From an uncultured Alphaproteobacteria bacterium (GTDB taxonomy: Bacteria > Pseudomonadota > Alphaproteobacteria > RF32 > CAG-239), in the NCBI GenBank assembly GCA_934277545.1, contig CAKQUG010000008.1, positions 12,163 through 76,162 on the forward strand: a DNA stretch of 64,000 nt, given 5' to 3'. The notes below the pieces were generated by a model. That model did no database searches, was not told the origin of the DNA, and saw only the letters and a program-made list of their open reading frames with translations. Shown piece by piece: positions 6,336 through 14,557 of this stretch (positions within the stretch are counted from its first letter, which is position 1; each line of letters opens with the position of its first letter). A program made the position numbers and the translations under genes.

Positions 6336-8942
6336 TTAAAGTTTGAAATCAATAACACCGTCATAAGCATAACGATACATCTGCTCAATTTCCTTAAACA
6401 GCGGATAACGCGGATTAGAAACCGTGCATTGGTCATCAAACGCCAATTCCGGCAGAGTTTTCATTGCTTCTTCCCAATCTTCCTCTTTAATACCCCATTC
6501 GCGGATAGAGGCCGGAATATTGAGTTTGCGCTTCATTTCCTCCAAGGCTTTAATTAAATTATCAACAGCCTCGTCATCGGTTTTGCCTTTTAGGCCAATA
6601 CCGCGGGCAAACGCCGCATACGCCGCTTTAGTGTTCGGGAAACGATATTGCGGGAATGTTGCCTGTTTGGTCGGACAGTCGTTGGAATTGAAACGAATCA
6701 CCTGACAAATCAGCAAGGCGTTGGCAAAACCATGCGGAATATGGAAAGCCGCACCAAGTTTATGCGCCATGGAGTGGCAAACACCCAAAAAGGCATTGGC
6801 AAACGCCATACCGGCAATCGTAGCCGCGTGATGTACTTTTTCACGAGCTTCCGCGTCGCCGGTTTCATACGATTTAATCAAGTTTTCATAAATCAAACGA
6901 CCGGATTCGACGGATAAGCCGCGGGTGTAGTCTGTCGCCATGCTGGAAACATAAGATTCCAACGCGTGTGTCATAACGTCAATACCGGAAGCGGCGCACA
7001 AACCTTTAGGCATTGTCAACACCAAATCCGTATCCACAATAGCCATAGTCGGAGTCAAAGCGTAGTCGGCAATCGCATATTTTACGCCGGTAGCATCATC
7101 GGTAATAATAGAGAACGGCGTAACTTCCGAACCCGTACCCGAAGTTGTCGGTACAGCCACCATTTCTGCTTTTTGCCCCATTGGCGGAAATTCAAAAATA
7201 CGTTTGCGGATATCCATAAAACGGCGCGCCAAATCTTCAAATTTAAGTTCCGGATGCTCATACATAATCCACAAAATTTTGGTTGCGTCAATCGGAGAAC
7301 CGCCGCCCAGCGCGATAAACACATCAGGTTCAAAACTGTTTACCATATCGCGGGCTTTGTTAATGGTAGACAAATCCGGATCCGGCTTAACATCGCTGAA
7401 TATTTTATATTGAATGCCCAGCGGCTCTAAAATATCAGTCAATTTTTTTGTATAACCCAAATCAAACAACGGCTTATCGGTTACGATAAAGGCTTTTTTA
7501 CGACCTTTTAATTCTTTGAGCGCAAAAGACAAACATCCCGGTTTGAAATAAACTTTCGGCGGAACTCTGAACCAAAGCATATTTTCTTCACGTTTAGCCA
7601 CATTTTTAATATTCATCAGATGTTTTACTCCCACGTTTTCACTAACCGCATTTCCGCCCCAAGAGCCGCAACCCAAAGTCAAAGACGGATCAAGTCTAAA
7701 GTTATAAATATCGCCGATAGCACCTTGCGCCGACGGACAGTTAATCATCACGCGGCCGGTCGGCATAACATCGCCGTAGCGTTTTATTCTGTCATCGTTG
7801 CGCACGTTTGTATACAAAACCGAAGTATGACCGCAGCCGGCAAATTCTACCAAAGATTTAGCTTTTGCCATGGCGTCTTCAAAATCTTTGGCCTTATACA
7901 TTGCCAAAACCGGAGAAAGTTTTTCGTATGAAAACGGCTCTTCCGTTCCGATTTTAGAAACTTCACCTATAATAACCTTAGTGTTTTCCGGAACTTTTAC
8001 GCCGGCCATTGCAGCAATTTTAGCCGCCGGCTGGCCAACGATATCCGCATTGATTCTGCCGTCTTTCAAAATTGTGGCAGCCACTTTTTCACGCTCTTTG
8101 GCATTCAAAATATAGGCGCCGCGTTTTACAAATTCTTCTTTAACATCATTATAAACAGCCTCACAAACCACGACAGATTGCTCAGAGGCACAAATCATAC
8201 CGTTATCAAATGTTTTAGACATCAAAACCGAACTAACTGCCATCTGAATATCGGCAGATTCGTCAATTACTGCCGGAGTATTACCAGGTCCCACGCCCAA
8301 AGCCGGAGTTCCTGACGAATATGCGGATTTAACCATTCCCGGACCGCCGGTAGCCAAAATCAAATCAGCCTGCTGCATAAGATATTGAGTGCGCGGTAAA
8401 CTCGGCTCGTCTATCCAAGCGATAATATCTTTCGGAGCGCCGGCTTTTACAGCTTCTTCCAAAATCATTTTTGCAGTTTCAATGGTGCATTTTTTAGCGC
8501 GCGGGTGCGGCGAAAAGATAATGCCGTTACGAGTTTTGAGGGCTATCAAGGATTTGAAAATAACTGTAGAAGTCGGGTTTGTGGTCGGAATAACACCGGC
8601 AATCACACCGATTGGTTCGGCAAATTTAATCAGGCCGTTTTCTTTATCTTCTTCAATAATACCGCAGGTTTTGGTATCTTTGTATTTATTATAAATATAT
8701 TCAGAAGCAAAGTGATTTTTAATTACCTTATCTTCTGCTACGCCCATTCCGGTTTCTTCCACAGCCATTTTAGCAAGCGGAATACGCATAGAACTGGCTT
8801 TCAAAGCCACGCGGCGAAAAATTTCATCTACCTGTTCCTGAGTAAAAGTTGCAAATTTCTTTTGAGCGGCGCTGACTTTTTTAATCAAACCGCCGATATA
8901 TTCTTGTTCTTTTTGTTCATCAACATTCAAAATTTTATCCAT
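6336..8942 (-). CDS. adhE: Bifunctional acetaldehyde/alcohol dehydrogenase AdhE
   Basis: An 868-residue fusion enzyme that reduces acetyl-CoA to acetaldehyde and then ethanol, regenerating NAD+ in anaerobic fermentation. Residues 1 to about 440 are the CoA-acylating aldehyde dehydrogenase, with the catalytic Cys251 in DNGMICASEQSV. A linker leads to the iron-dependent alcohol dehydrogenase, with GGGSPIDATK as the NAD(H)-binding loop and metal-ligand histidines in SMAHKLGAAFHIPHG. E. coli AdhE has 891 residues, so this is full length; such proteins form spirosome filaments. The start has an ideal AGGAGG seven nt upstream. The gene stands alone, convergent with the prepilin-like gene. It is one of the clearest signs of a fermentative lifestyle. 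Confidence 0.97.
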   Translation of the reverse strand: MDKILNVDEQKEQEYIGGLIKKVSAAQKKFATFTQEQVDEIFRRVALKASSMRIPLAKMAVEETGMGVAEDKVIKNHFASEYIYNKYKDTKTCGIIEEDKENGLIKFAEPIGVIAGVIPTTNPTSTVIFKSLIALKTRNGIIFSPHPRAKKCTIETAKMILEEAVKAGAPKDIIAWIDEPSLPRTQYLMQQADLILATGGPGMVKSAYSSGTPALGVGPGNTPAVIDESADIQMAVSSVLMSKTFDNGMICASEQSVVVCEAVYNDVKEEFVKRGAYILNAKEREKVAATILKDGRINADIVGQPAAKIAAMAGVKVPENTKVIIGEVSKIGTEEPFSYEKLSPVLAMYKAKDFEDAMAKAKSLVEFAGCGHTSVLYTNVRNDDRIKRYGDVMPTGRVMINCPSAQGAIGDIYNFRLDPSLTLGCGSWGGNAVSENVGVKHLMNIKNVAKREENMLWFRVPPKVYFKPGCLSFALKELKGRKKAFIVTDKPLFDLGYTKKLTDILEPLGIQYKIFSDVKPDPDLSTINKARDMVNSFEPDVFIALGGGSPIDATKILWIMYEHPELKFEDLARRFMDIRKRIFEFPPMGQKAEMVAVPTTSGTGSEVTPFSIITDDATGVKYAIADYALTPTMAIVDTDLVLTMPKGLCAASGIDVMTHALESYVSSMATDYTRGLSVESGRLIYENLIKSYETGDAEAREKVHHAATIAGMAFANAFLGVCHSMAHKLGAAFHIPHGFANALLICQVIRFNSNDCPTKQATFPQYRFPNTKAAYAAFARGIGLKGKTDDEAVDNLIKALEEMKRKLNIPASIREWGIKEEDWEEAMKTLPELAFDDQCTVSNPRYPLFKEIEQMYRYAYDGVIDFKL

Positions 8943-9111
8943 AATGTCCTCCTGTTAATTCGCCTACATTGTATTAGATAAATAATAAAAAAGAAGTAAA
9001 TTTTAGCATTTTGCGCTTCACATTTTATTACCAATTATAACGGCCATCTTGAAAGCCCGCTTTTAGCCCATATATCGTATGCGTAAGTTTTTATAAAGAG
9101 GAGACAAAAAT

Positions 9112-9501
9112 ATGAAACATACATTTTTAAGCCTGTTGGCAATTTGCGGATTAGCTTTGAGTGTTAATAACGCAATGGCCGCAGATTCCGCTAAAACCGA
9201 AACTAAACCGGTAAGCAAAATTTCTGATGTCAAAGCCATGCCCGATGACACCGAAGTTGTAATTCAAGGTGTGATTGTGCAAAATTTGGGCGATGACAAT
9301 TATCTGGTCAAAGATGACAGCGGTACCGTTAATATTGAGATTGACGAAGATTTGGTGCAAGGAAACACCATCACTCCGGAAGCCGAAGTTTTAATTACCG
9401 CCACTGTTGACCAAGAAGGCAATGTAACATCTTTGGAAGCCGAAGAAATACAGTTTGTGCCGACAGACCAGGCAAATATGCCGAATAAAACCAAACACTA
9501 A
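9112..9501 (+). CDS. Periplasmic OB-fold protein, YgiW/YdeI (BOF) family
   Basis: A 129-residue exported protein. The first 22 residues form a signal peptide (hydrophobic LLAICGLALSV, cleavage after NAMA). The mature part carries the BOF pattern: an ISDVKAMPDDTEVVIQG strand, then LVKDDSGTVNIEID and ITATVDQEG. This family (PF04076) folds as an OB barrel in the periplasm and has been linked to stress tolerance in enterobacteria; its ligand is not established. The start follows AAGAGGAG. It is a single-gene unit with its own terminator. Confidence 0.85.
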   Translation: MKHTFLSLLAICGLALSVNNAMAADSAKTETKPVSKISDVKAMPDDTEVVIQGVIVQNLGDDNYLVKDDSGTVNIEIDEDLVQGNTITPEAEVLITATVDQEGNVTSLEAEEIQFVPTDQANMPNKTKH

Positions 9502-9517
9502 CTGATAAAGTAAGTTA

Positions 9518-9546
9518 TAAAGCCGTCTCTAAAGGACGGCTTTATA
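9518..9546 (+). terminator. Rho-independent terminator after the BOF gene
   Basis: AAAGCCGTC and GACGGCTTT form a 9-bp stem with a short loop, 17 nt after the stop codon. It is nearly symmetric and may also serve the convergent phosphotransferase gene. Confidence 0.7.
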
Positions 9547-9608
9547 TTCATAAAACCTATTTAAAAGCAAAAGTCGGCATACTATCATTTGGCAAATGAT
9601 TTTGTTTG

Positions 9609-10508
9609 TTACACTGTATGCAAATAGCGGGAAAGCCGAAAGTATTGACGCAAACTCCAAAGCAGACACATTTCCTTGCGAAAGCTGCCGTGTTTTTTGG
9701 AGTTGATTAAGCGACGGTAGAGATGATTGAGATAAAACAGCTGCACGCCGTAAAGCCAATATTCAGCACTGATTTCATTTTTCAACAGCGATTCAATCAT
9801 TTTCCGCAGCTTGGCAAAACGCCCTATTCTGCCCCATAAGCCGCGAAAACCGCTCAGTTGTAAAAACAGGTAACAAATATCTTCAGTTTCGTAACCATAG
9901 CGGATTTGTTCAAAGTCAAGCAAATACGGCGTTCCGTTTTTATCCAGCAAAATATTGTTTTCCGTCAAATCGCCGTGAATAAACTCGGCACTGCTTTCCA
10001 AACACACAAGTTCCGGCTCTATTTTTTGCCAAAAATATTTATTTAGTAAACGTCCGGACAAACTTTGGTCTTTTTGCAGACATTCTGAAATTTTTGCAAT
10101 CATTTTCGGCATATTTTGCTGCGGCTGAATAAATTCCGCCGGCAAATCGCAAGCCCGAAACTTATTATATTCCGCCTGCAGTTTGGTAAACAGCTCGGGC
10201 GAGCAATCTTTATATTTCAGCTTACGTCCAACCACATACGGCATTGCCAATAAATAAAAATTTGCAAACTTTTCCACAGACAGCGGATACAAAAAATCTA
10301 GCTGCGACAACACCTTTTTCATATACAAAAATACGCCTCTCTCTCTCTCTGCAGAAATCAGCTTCAAGAAGAATACGCCTTGTACCGTTTTAATGCAAAA
10401 ATTATACGAACTGCCGCCTAAACAAACTTCTTTAATACTCAATATTTGAGGAAAAATTTGCTTTTTTCGTAGGAAATCGGCTAATTCTTTGTTTTGAGCA
10501 AACTTCAC
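9609..10508 (-). CDS. Choline/aminoglycoside kinase-like phosphotransferase with in-frame (AG)7 tract
   Basis: A 299-residue cytoplasmic phosphotransferase of the APH/choline-kinase superfamily (PF01636). The catalytic loop HGDLTENNILLD contains the conserved Asp and Asn, and LLDFEQ is the metal-binding DFE-type motif. The substrate cannot be read from the sequence; small alcohols or sugars are usual. It starts with GTG overlapping the pheA stop by 4 nt, so the two are co-translated. An (AG)7 tract within codons for SAERERG lies about 150 nt from the start. A one-unit change would abolish the protein. Choline kinase LicA in Haemophilus is phase-variable through repeats in a similar position, which makes the parallel worth noting, but a lipopolysaccharide role here is inference. 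Confidence 0.78.
   Translation of the reverse strand: MKFAQNKELADFLRKKQIFPQILSIKEVCLGGSSYNFCIKTVQGVFFLKLISAERERGVFLYMKKVLSQLDFLYPLSVEKFANFYLLAMPYVVGRKLKYKDCSPELFTKLQAEYNKFRACDLPAEFIQPQQNMPKMIAKISECLQKDQSLSGRLLNKYFWQKIEPELVCLESSAEFIHGDLTENNILLDKNGTPYLLDFEQIRYGYETEDICYLFLQLSGFRGLWGRIGRFAKLRKMIESLLKNEISAEYWLYGVQLFYLNHLYRRLINSKKHGSFRKEMCLLWSLRQYFRLSRYLHTV
10337..10350 (-). repeat. (AG)7 simple repeat in the phosphotransferase gene
   Basis: Seven AG units on the coding strand (CT on the plus strand). It is in frame here, encoding alternating Glu and Arg. It is the same dinucleotide type as in the prepilin-like gene at 5502. Confidence 0.8.
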
Positions 10509-11347
10509 TTGTTTTTACGCTCCCGATATGGATTTGCCTTGTAACACCCCAAAATTTGATATTCTTCCGAAAAAAATTTCAGCTCTTCCAAAGCATAGCG
10601 CAAGGCTTTTGATTCTACATGCTGTTCAACCTCAATATAAAACTGCGCCGAAAAGAAATGACCGTTCAACAAATAGCTTTCCAACTTGCAAATATTGATA
10701 CCGTTGGTAGCAAAGCCGCCCAAAACCTTGTACAACGCTGCCGGAATATGTTTTGTTACAAACACAATGCTGGTAATAAACTTACTGCCGTCATCAACCG
10801 GCACAACCTCTTTTTTTTGCATAATCAAAAAACGCGTCGTATTATTATCGGCGTTTTCAATATTAGACGCCAAAATCTGCAGACCGTAAATTTCTGCCGC
10901 CAATTTTGAGGCAATCGCCGCCTTGGTTTTGTCTTGTTCTTGGGCTATTTTTTCACAAGATTTTGCTGTGTCAATGCGGCTCAAGGCCTTGATATTATGC
11001 TTTTGCAAAAACTCCGAGCATTGCGCCAATGCCTGCGGGTGCGACGCCGCGCAAACAATATCTTCAAGCTGCGCGCCTTTGACGCCTATCAGCTGATGTT
11101 CCACCCGCAGAAAATGCTCACCCACGATATGCAAACCGGCTTTCGGTAGCAAAAAATGTACGTCGGTAACACGTCCGGCGTTGGAATTTTCTACCGGAAT
11201 AACAGCCTTATCAACACTGCCGTTTGTAACCATTTCCATGGCAATTTCAAAAGAATCACATGGTACATATTCTTGATTTGGAAAAAGCTGCCGGCAGGCA
11301 ATATGCGAATAAGCTCCGGGCGCTCCTTGATATGCGATTTTCAGCAT
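10505..11347 (-). CDS. pheA: Prephenate dehydratase
   Basis: A 280-residue monofunctional prephenate dehydratase, which converts prephenate to phenylpyruvate in phenylalanine synthesis. The start MLKIAYQGAPGAYSH, the VIPVENSNAGRVTDVH segment and NTTRFLIM (the TRF motif at the active site) are diagnostic. Residues from about 190 form a regulatory ACT domain with ICKLESYLLNG, which in the family binds phenylalanine for feedback inhibition. The length fits the usual 270 to 290 residues. A perfect AAGGAG precedes the ATG. It is followed, with a 4-nt overlap, by the phosphotransferase gene, a pairing whose meaning is unclear. Confidence 0.94.
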   Translation of the reverse strand: MLKIAYQGAPGAYSHIACRQLFPNQEYVPCDSFEIAMEMVTNGSVDKAVIPVENSNAGRVTDVHFLLPKAGLHIVGEHFLRVEHQLIGVKGAQLEDIVCAASHPQALAQCSEFLQKHNIKALSRIDTAKSCEKIAQEQDKTKAAIASKLAAEIYGLQILASNIENADNNTTRFLIMQKKEVVPVDDGSKFITSIVFVTKHIPAALYKVLGGFATNGINICKLESYLLNGHFFSAQFYIEVEQHVESKALRYALEELKFFSEEYQILGCYKANPYRERKNK

Positions 11348-11432
11348 TTTTACTCCTTTATTTTACAGCTATAGTAGTGCAAATAATAAATATGTCAAGA
11401 ATTTGCATGATTTTGTGGTTAATTACGAATGT

Positions 11433-11467
11433 AAAAAAGCGGCTGTACTTTTTTACAACCGCTTTTA
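11433..11467 (-). terminator. Rho-independent terminator of the TPR gene
   Basis: AAAAGCGGCTGTA and TACAACCGCTTTT form an almost perfect stem, followed by T residues on the minus strand, 18 nt after the stop of the TPR gene. Confidence 0.75.
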
Positions 11468-11484
11468 CTGTCAGTTTAATCAAA

Positions 11485-12450
11485 CTATTCGGCAACAGAT
11501 GTTTCAGAATCTTCTGTTTCGGTTTTCGGCATAATATCCGGTAACTGCCCGACAGCTTGTTTGCGTTTCAATTTATTTACAAACTTAATAGAACGTTGAG
11601 CGTCCCATTTTCTTTTACCTTCTTCGCTTTGATAAATCAGTTTATATACCTCAATAGCCTGATCAAATTCGGAAAGTTTAGTCAAGCAAGACGCCAAACC
11701 GTCATAAAGTTTGTGTGTATAGCGGCCGCCGACAATAGCTTGAGCCTTTTTATAGCATTTCAACGCATCTTTGAATTTGAACATTTTTTGATATACATAG
11801 CCAATACTAATCCAGGCTTGCAATTCTTGACTGTTAATGTTCAGAATTTTTGTAAAGCATTTCAAAGCGGAATCGTTGTCGCCCATCAGCTGATAGGTTA
11901 CACCAATACCATTCCAAGCCTTGGTGTTATATTTATCGCCTGCCAAAACTTTTTTGAAGAAAGAAATAGAGCGGTCGTATTGTTTTAATTTTTGCAAAGT
12001 TACGGCAATACTTAACAGAGTCTGCGGATGTTTGCTGTCAATTTTCATAGCCTCTTCCAGCACATCTAAGGCTTCTTTATATGAGAACATGTGCTGCAGA
12101 GCAATAGCTTTGCCGTTAAGAGCTTCCAAAGAGGTGCGGTCATTGGCAAAAGCCTCGTCAAAACAAGTTATTGCCTCTTTATACAGACCACGCATACTTA
12201 AAGTTACGCCTTTATTATTTAAAACTTCAACAGACTTAGGGTTAACCATTAAAGCCCGGTCAAAACATTCAACCGCGTCTGTATATTTACTCATTTTTTG
12301 ATATGCAAATCCCTGGCTGTTCATAGCTTTCCAGGCTCTTGGATTTTCTGCTATCACTTCTGCAAATTTTTGGATAGCTTCTTCATATTGGCCGGCGTCT
12401 AAAAGTTCCTGCCCTCTTTTGTATGCTGTGTTTTCGTTTAATTTAACCAT
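11485..12450 (-). CDS. Tetratricopeptide-repeat protein
   Basis: A 321-residue protein made almost entirely of about eight TPR units of 34 residues (for example YEEAIQKFAEVIAENPRAWK, YTDAVECFDRALMVNPKS, FKDALKCYKKA). It has no signal peptide or membrane segment, so it is a cytoplasmic protein-binding scaffold. I start it at the ATG at 12450, because AGAGGT lies 5 nt upstream; a start further upstream would add residues without a ribosome-binding site. It lies 73 nt after DUF58 and MoxR genes on the same strand. TPR proteins often accompany MoxR/DUF58 systems, so joint action is plausible but not shown. The tail is acidic and Thr/Ser-rich. Confidence 0.82.
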   Translation of the reverse strand: MVKLNENTAYKRGQELLDAGQYEEAIQKFAEVIAENPRAWKAMNSQGFAYQKMSKYTDAVECFDRALMVNPKSVEVLNNKGVTLSMRGLYKEAITCFDEAFANDRTSLEALNGKAIALQHMFSYKEALDVLEEAMKIDSKHPQTLLSIAVTLQKLKQYDRSISFFKKVLAGDKYNTKAWNGIGVTYQLMGDNDSALKCFTKILNINSQELQAWISIGYVYQKMFKFKDALKCYKKAQAIVGGRYTHKLYDGLASCLTKLSEFDQAIEVYKLIYQSEEGKRKWDAQRSIKFVNKLKRKQAVGQLPDIMPKTETEDSETSVAE

Positions 12451-12523
12451 TTTTACCTCTTTATTATACAATAATAATACTTCTGAAAGTGTTAGCACAA
12501 TAATCTTATTATGTCAAGATTTT

Positions 12524-13444
12524 TTACATTAAGCGTAACTGTTTGAATATCGGTATATATGTGCGGATTTCGATATATTTGCACAAAAATTTTTGGCAAT
12601 TTCTTCTAATATTTTCTCGATTTTGGGCAAAATATTGCTGATAGTCGGAACTAAACGCTTTGGAAGCACTGCTGAAAACAAGTTCTTCACCTTTATACAC
12701 CGCCGCATAGTCCCCTTTTGGCGGAGCATTTTCCTCCAATTTATCAAAGATATTCACACAATACACTTTATTATTTTTAGCTAAAGCCGCCAGATTCTTA
12801 AACTGCTCGCCGCCAAAATTGTGAAAATCACTCAAAATAAAAATCGTTCCTTGTCCTTTTTGATGATATTTCAAAGTCTTCAACGCCGAACCTAAATCTC
12901 CGCTTGAAGCATTATTCAATATATCATCACCGACTTCGGCTATTTTATTAAATATCGCCATCAAATTTTTAACACTGCTCTGCGGTTTAAAATAATACGA
13001 ATTTTTACCGTCAAAAATCAAAATGCCGAAGCGATCTTTATTACGAACTGAAAGCCACCCCAACAAAGCAGCTATTTTTGAGGCCGTAACCGATTTAAGT
13101 TCTTTTTTGGTGCCAAAAACCATTGTTGCCGATAAATCCAGCAACACATTGATTACCCGGTCTTTTTCTTCGGCATAAACTTTGGTAAAAGGCTCAGACT
13201 TTCGAGCGGTAATGCGCCAATCAATGTCGCGAATATCGTCGCCGAAATTATAGGCGCGCACCTCTTCCAGCTCTATTCCCCTGCCCTTAAACGCCGATTT
13301 TACATTTCCGGCTTGGGCGGAGGTTAAAAAATTCTGCCGCTGCTGCAAATAAGGCAAATAGCGCTGTTGCTCTATCAATTCAGGCACCGTTACCGCCAAA
13401 CCGGTTTTATCGTTCTGCTTTTTATCTTTTTTAAAAAACAGCAT
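12524..13444 (-). CDS. DUF58 protein of the MoxR system
   Basis: A 306-residue DUF58 protein with a vWA-like C-terminal half. The diagnostic stretch is GRGIELEEVRAYNFGDDIRDIDWRITARK (residues about 50 to 80), followed by INVLLDLSATMVFG, which resembles the metal-ion site region of vWA folds. Family members work with a MoxR AAA+ ATPase as chaperone-like modules acting on envelope or metalloenzyme targets. The MoxR gene lies 16 nt upstream on the same strand. Some homologous loci also have BatA/BatB-type membrane vWA proteins; none is present here. No membrane segment is evident. Confidence 0.87.
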   Translation of the reverse strand: MLFFKKDKKQNDKTGLAVTVPELIEQQRYLPYLQQRQNFLTSAQAGNVKSAFKGRGIELEEVRAYNFGDDIRDIDWRITARKSEPFTKVYAEEKDRVINVLLDLSATMVFGTKKELKSVTASKIAALLGWLSVRNKDRFGILIFDGKNSYYFKPQSSVKNLMAIFNKIAEVGDDILNNASSGDLGSALKTLKYHQKGQGTIFILSDFHNFGGEQFKNLAALAKNNKVYCVNIFDKLEENAPPKGDYAAVYKGEELVFSSASKAFSSDYQQYFAQNRENIRRNCQKFLCKYIEIRTYIPIFKQLRLM

Positions 13445-13460
13445 TTTTCAAATCCTTATT

Positions 13461-14450
13461 TTACGGCAGAGGAACGATTTTCAGCAAACGAGTAATAATA
13501 TCATCTGCCGAAAGCCCGGATGCCTGCGCTTCAAAGCTCAATATAATTCTGTGGCGCAACACATCATAAACCACGGCATGTACATCTTCAGGCGTTACAA
13601 AATTGCGTCCGGCAAGCCAAGCGTTGATTTTGGCGCACTTATCCAAGGCAATGGTCGCACGCGGGCTGGCGCCGAAAGCAATAGTGTTTTTCAAAGATTC
13701 ATCATATTTTTCCGGATGACGGGTTGCCATAATCAGCTGAATCAAATATTCTTCCACCGAATCGCTGCAGTGAATTTTATAGGCTTCCTGACGCGCGGCA
13801 AAAATATCTTCTGCTTTAATAGAGCCGAATTTAGCTTTAAATTGCGCCACGCTGTCGGCAGCGGTCTGCGTGCTGTTTTCTTCATTGCGCACCAGTTGTA
13901 AAATTTTGCGTTCGGTAGCCGCTTCCGGTTGGTCAATTTTGATATACATTAAAAATCTGTCGAGCTGAGCTTCCGGCAAATTATATGTGCCTTCATGTTC
14001 AATCGGGTTCTGCGTAGCCATTACCATAAACAATTTAGGCAATTTATATTGTTTTCCGCCCACGCTGACTTGACGCTCGGCCATAGCCTCCAGCAAAGCC
14101 GACTGCACTTTGGCCGGCGCGCGGTTAATTTCATCAGCCAAAATCAGATTGGCAAAAATCGGTCCTTTGCGAAACTCAAATTGTCCGGTTGAGGCCACAT
14201 AAATATCACTGCCGGTAATATCAGACGGCAGCAAATCCGGCGTAAACTGAATACGGCTGTAAGCAGCTTCAATACACTCTGACAAAGTTTTTATAGCCTT
14301 GGTTTTCGCCAGCCCCGGAGCGCCCTCTACCAACGCATGGCCGTCGGCCAGCATGGTTATAATCAGTTTTCTGACAAGCTCTTCCTGACCTAAAATCCGG
14401 CTTTCCATAAATTGTTTCAAATTGGTGATTTTATCTCTGACTTCTGACAT
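13461..14450 (-). CDS. MoxR-family AAA+ ATPase
   Basis: A 329-residue AAA+ ATPase of the MoxR family. The Walker A is EGAPGLAKTKAI (with the AKT variant typical of MoxR), the Walker B is LILADEINRAPAKVQSALLEAM, and sensor 1 is MVMATQNPIEHEGTYNLPEAQLDRF. It provides ATP-driven remodelling, probably of a substrate bound by the DUF58 partner encoded next. AAAGG precedes the ATG. The length and motif order are normal. It is divergent from uvrD, with about 107 nt between them. Confidence 0.93.
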   Translation of the reverse strand: MSEVRDKITNLKQFMESRILGQEELVRKLIITMLADGHALVEGAPGLAKTKAIKTLSECIEAAYSRIQFTPDLLPSDITGSDIYVASTGQFEFRKGPIFANLILADEINRAPAKVQSALLEAMAERQVSVGGKQYKLPKLFMVMATQNPIEHEGTYNLPEAQLDRFLMYIKIDQPEAATERKILQLVRNEENSTQTAADSVAQFKAKFGSIKAEDIFAARQEAYKIHCSDSVEEYLIQLIMATRHPEKYDESLKNTIAFGASPRATIALDKCAKINAWLAGRNFVTPEDVHAVVYDVLRHRIILSFEAQASGLSADDIITRLLKIVPLP

Positions 14451-14557
14451 TTTACGCCTTTCAAAAAATTGTATGCAAGTCTAAATAAAGACTTTTCTTT
14501 CTCTTATATTTACGATATATAAGTTTTAAAAATGTTAAAAACAAGAAGATTTCAAAA

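Noticed and set aside
8505..8981. A 158-codon plus-strand frame over adhE
   Set aside because: Antisense to the aldehyde dehydrogenase domain, rich in rare residues and without family match.
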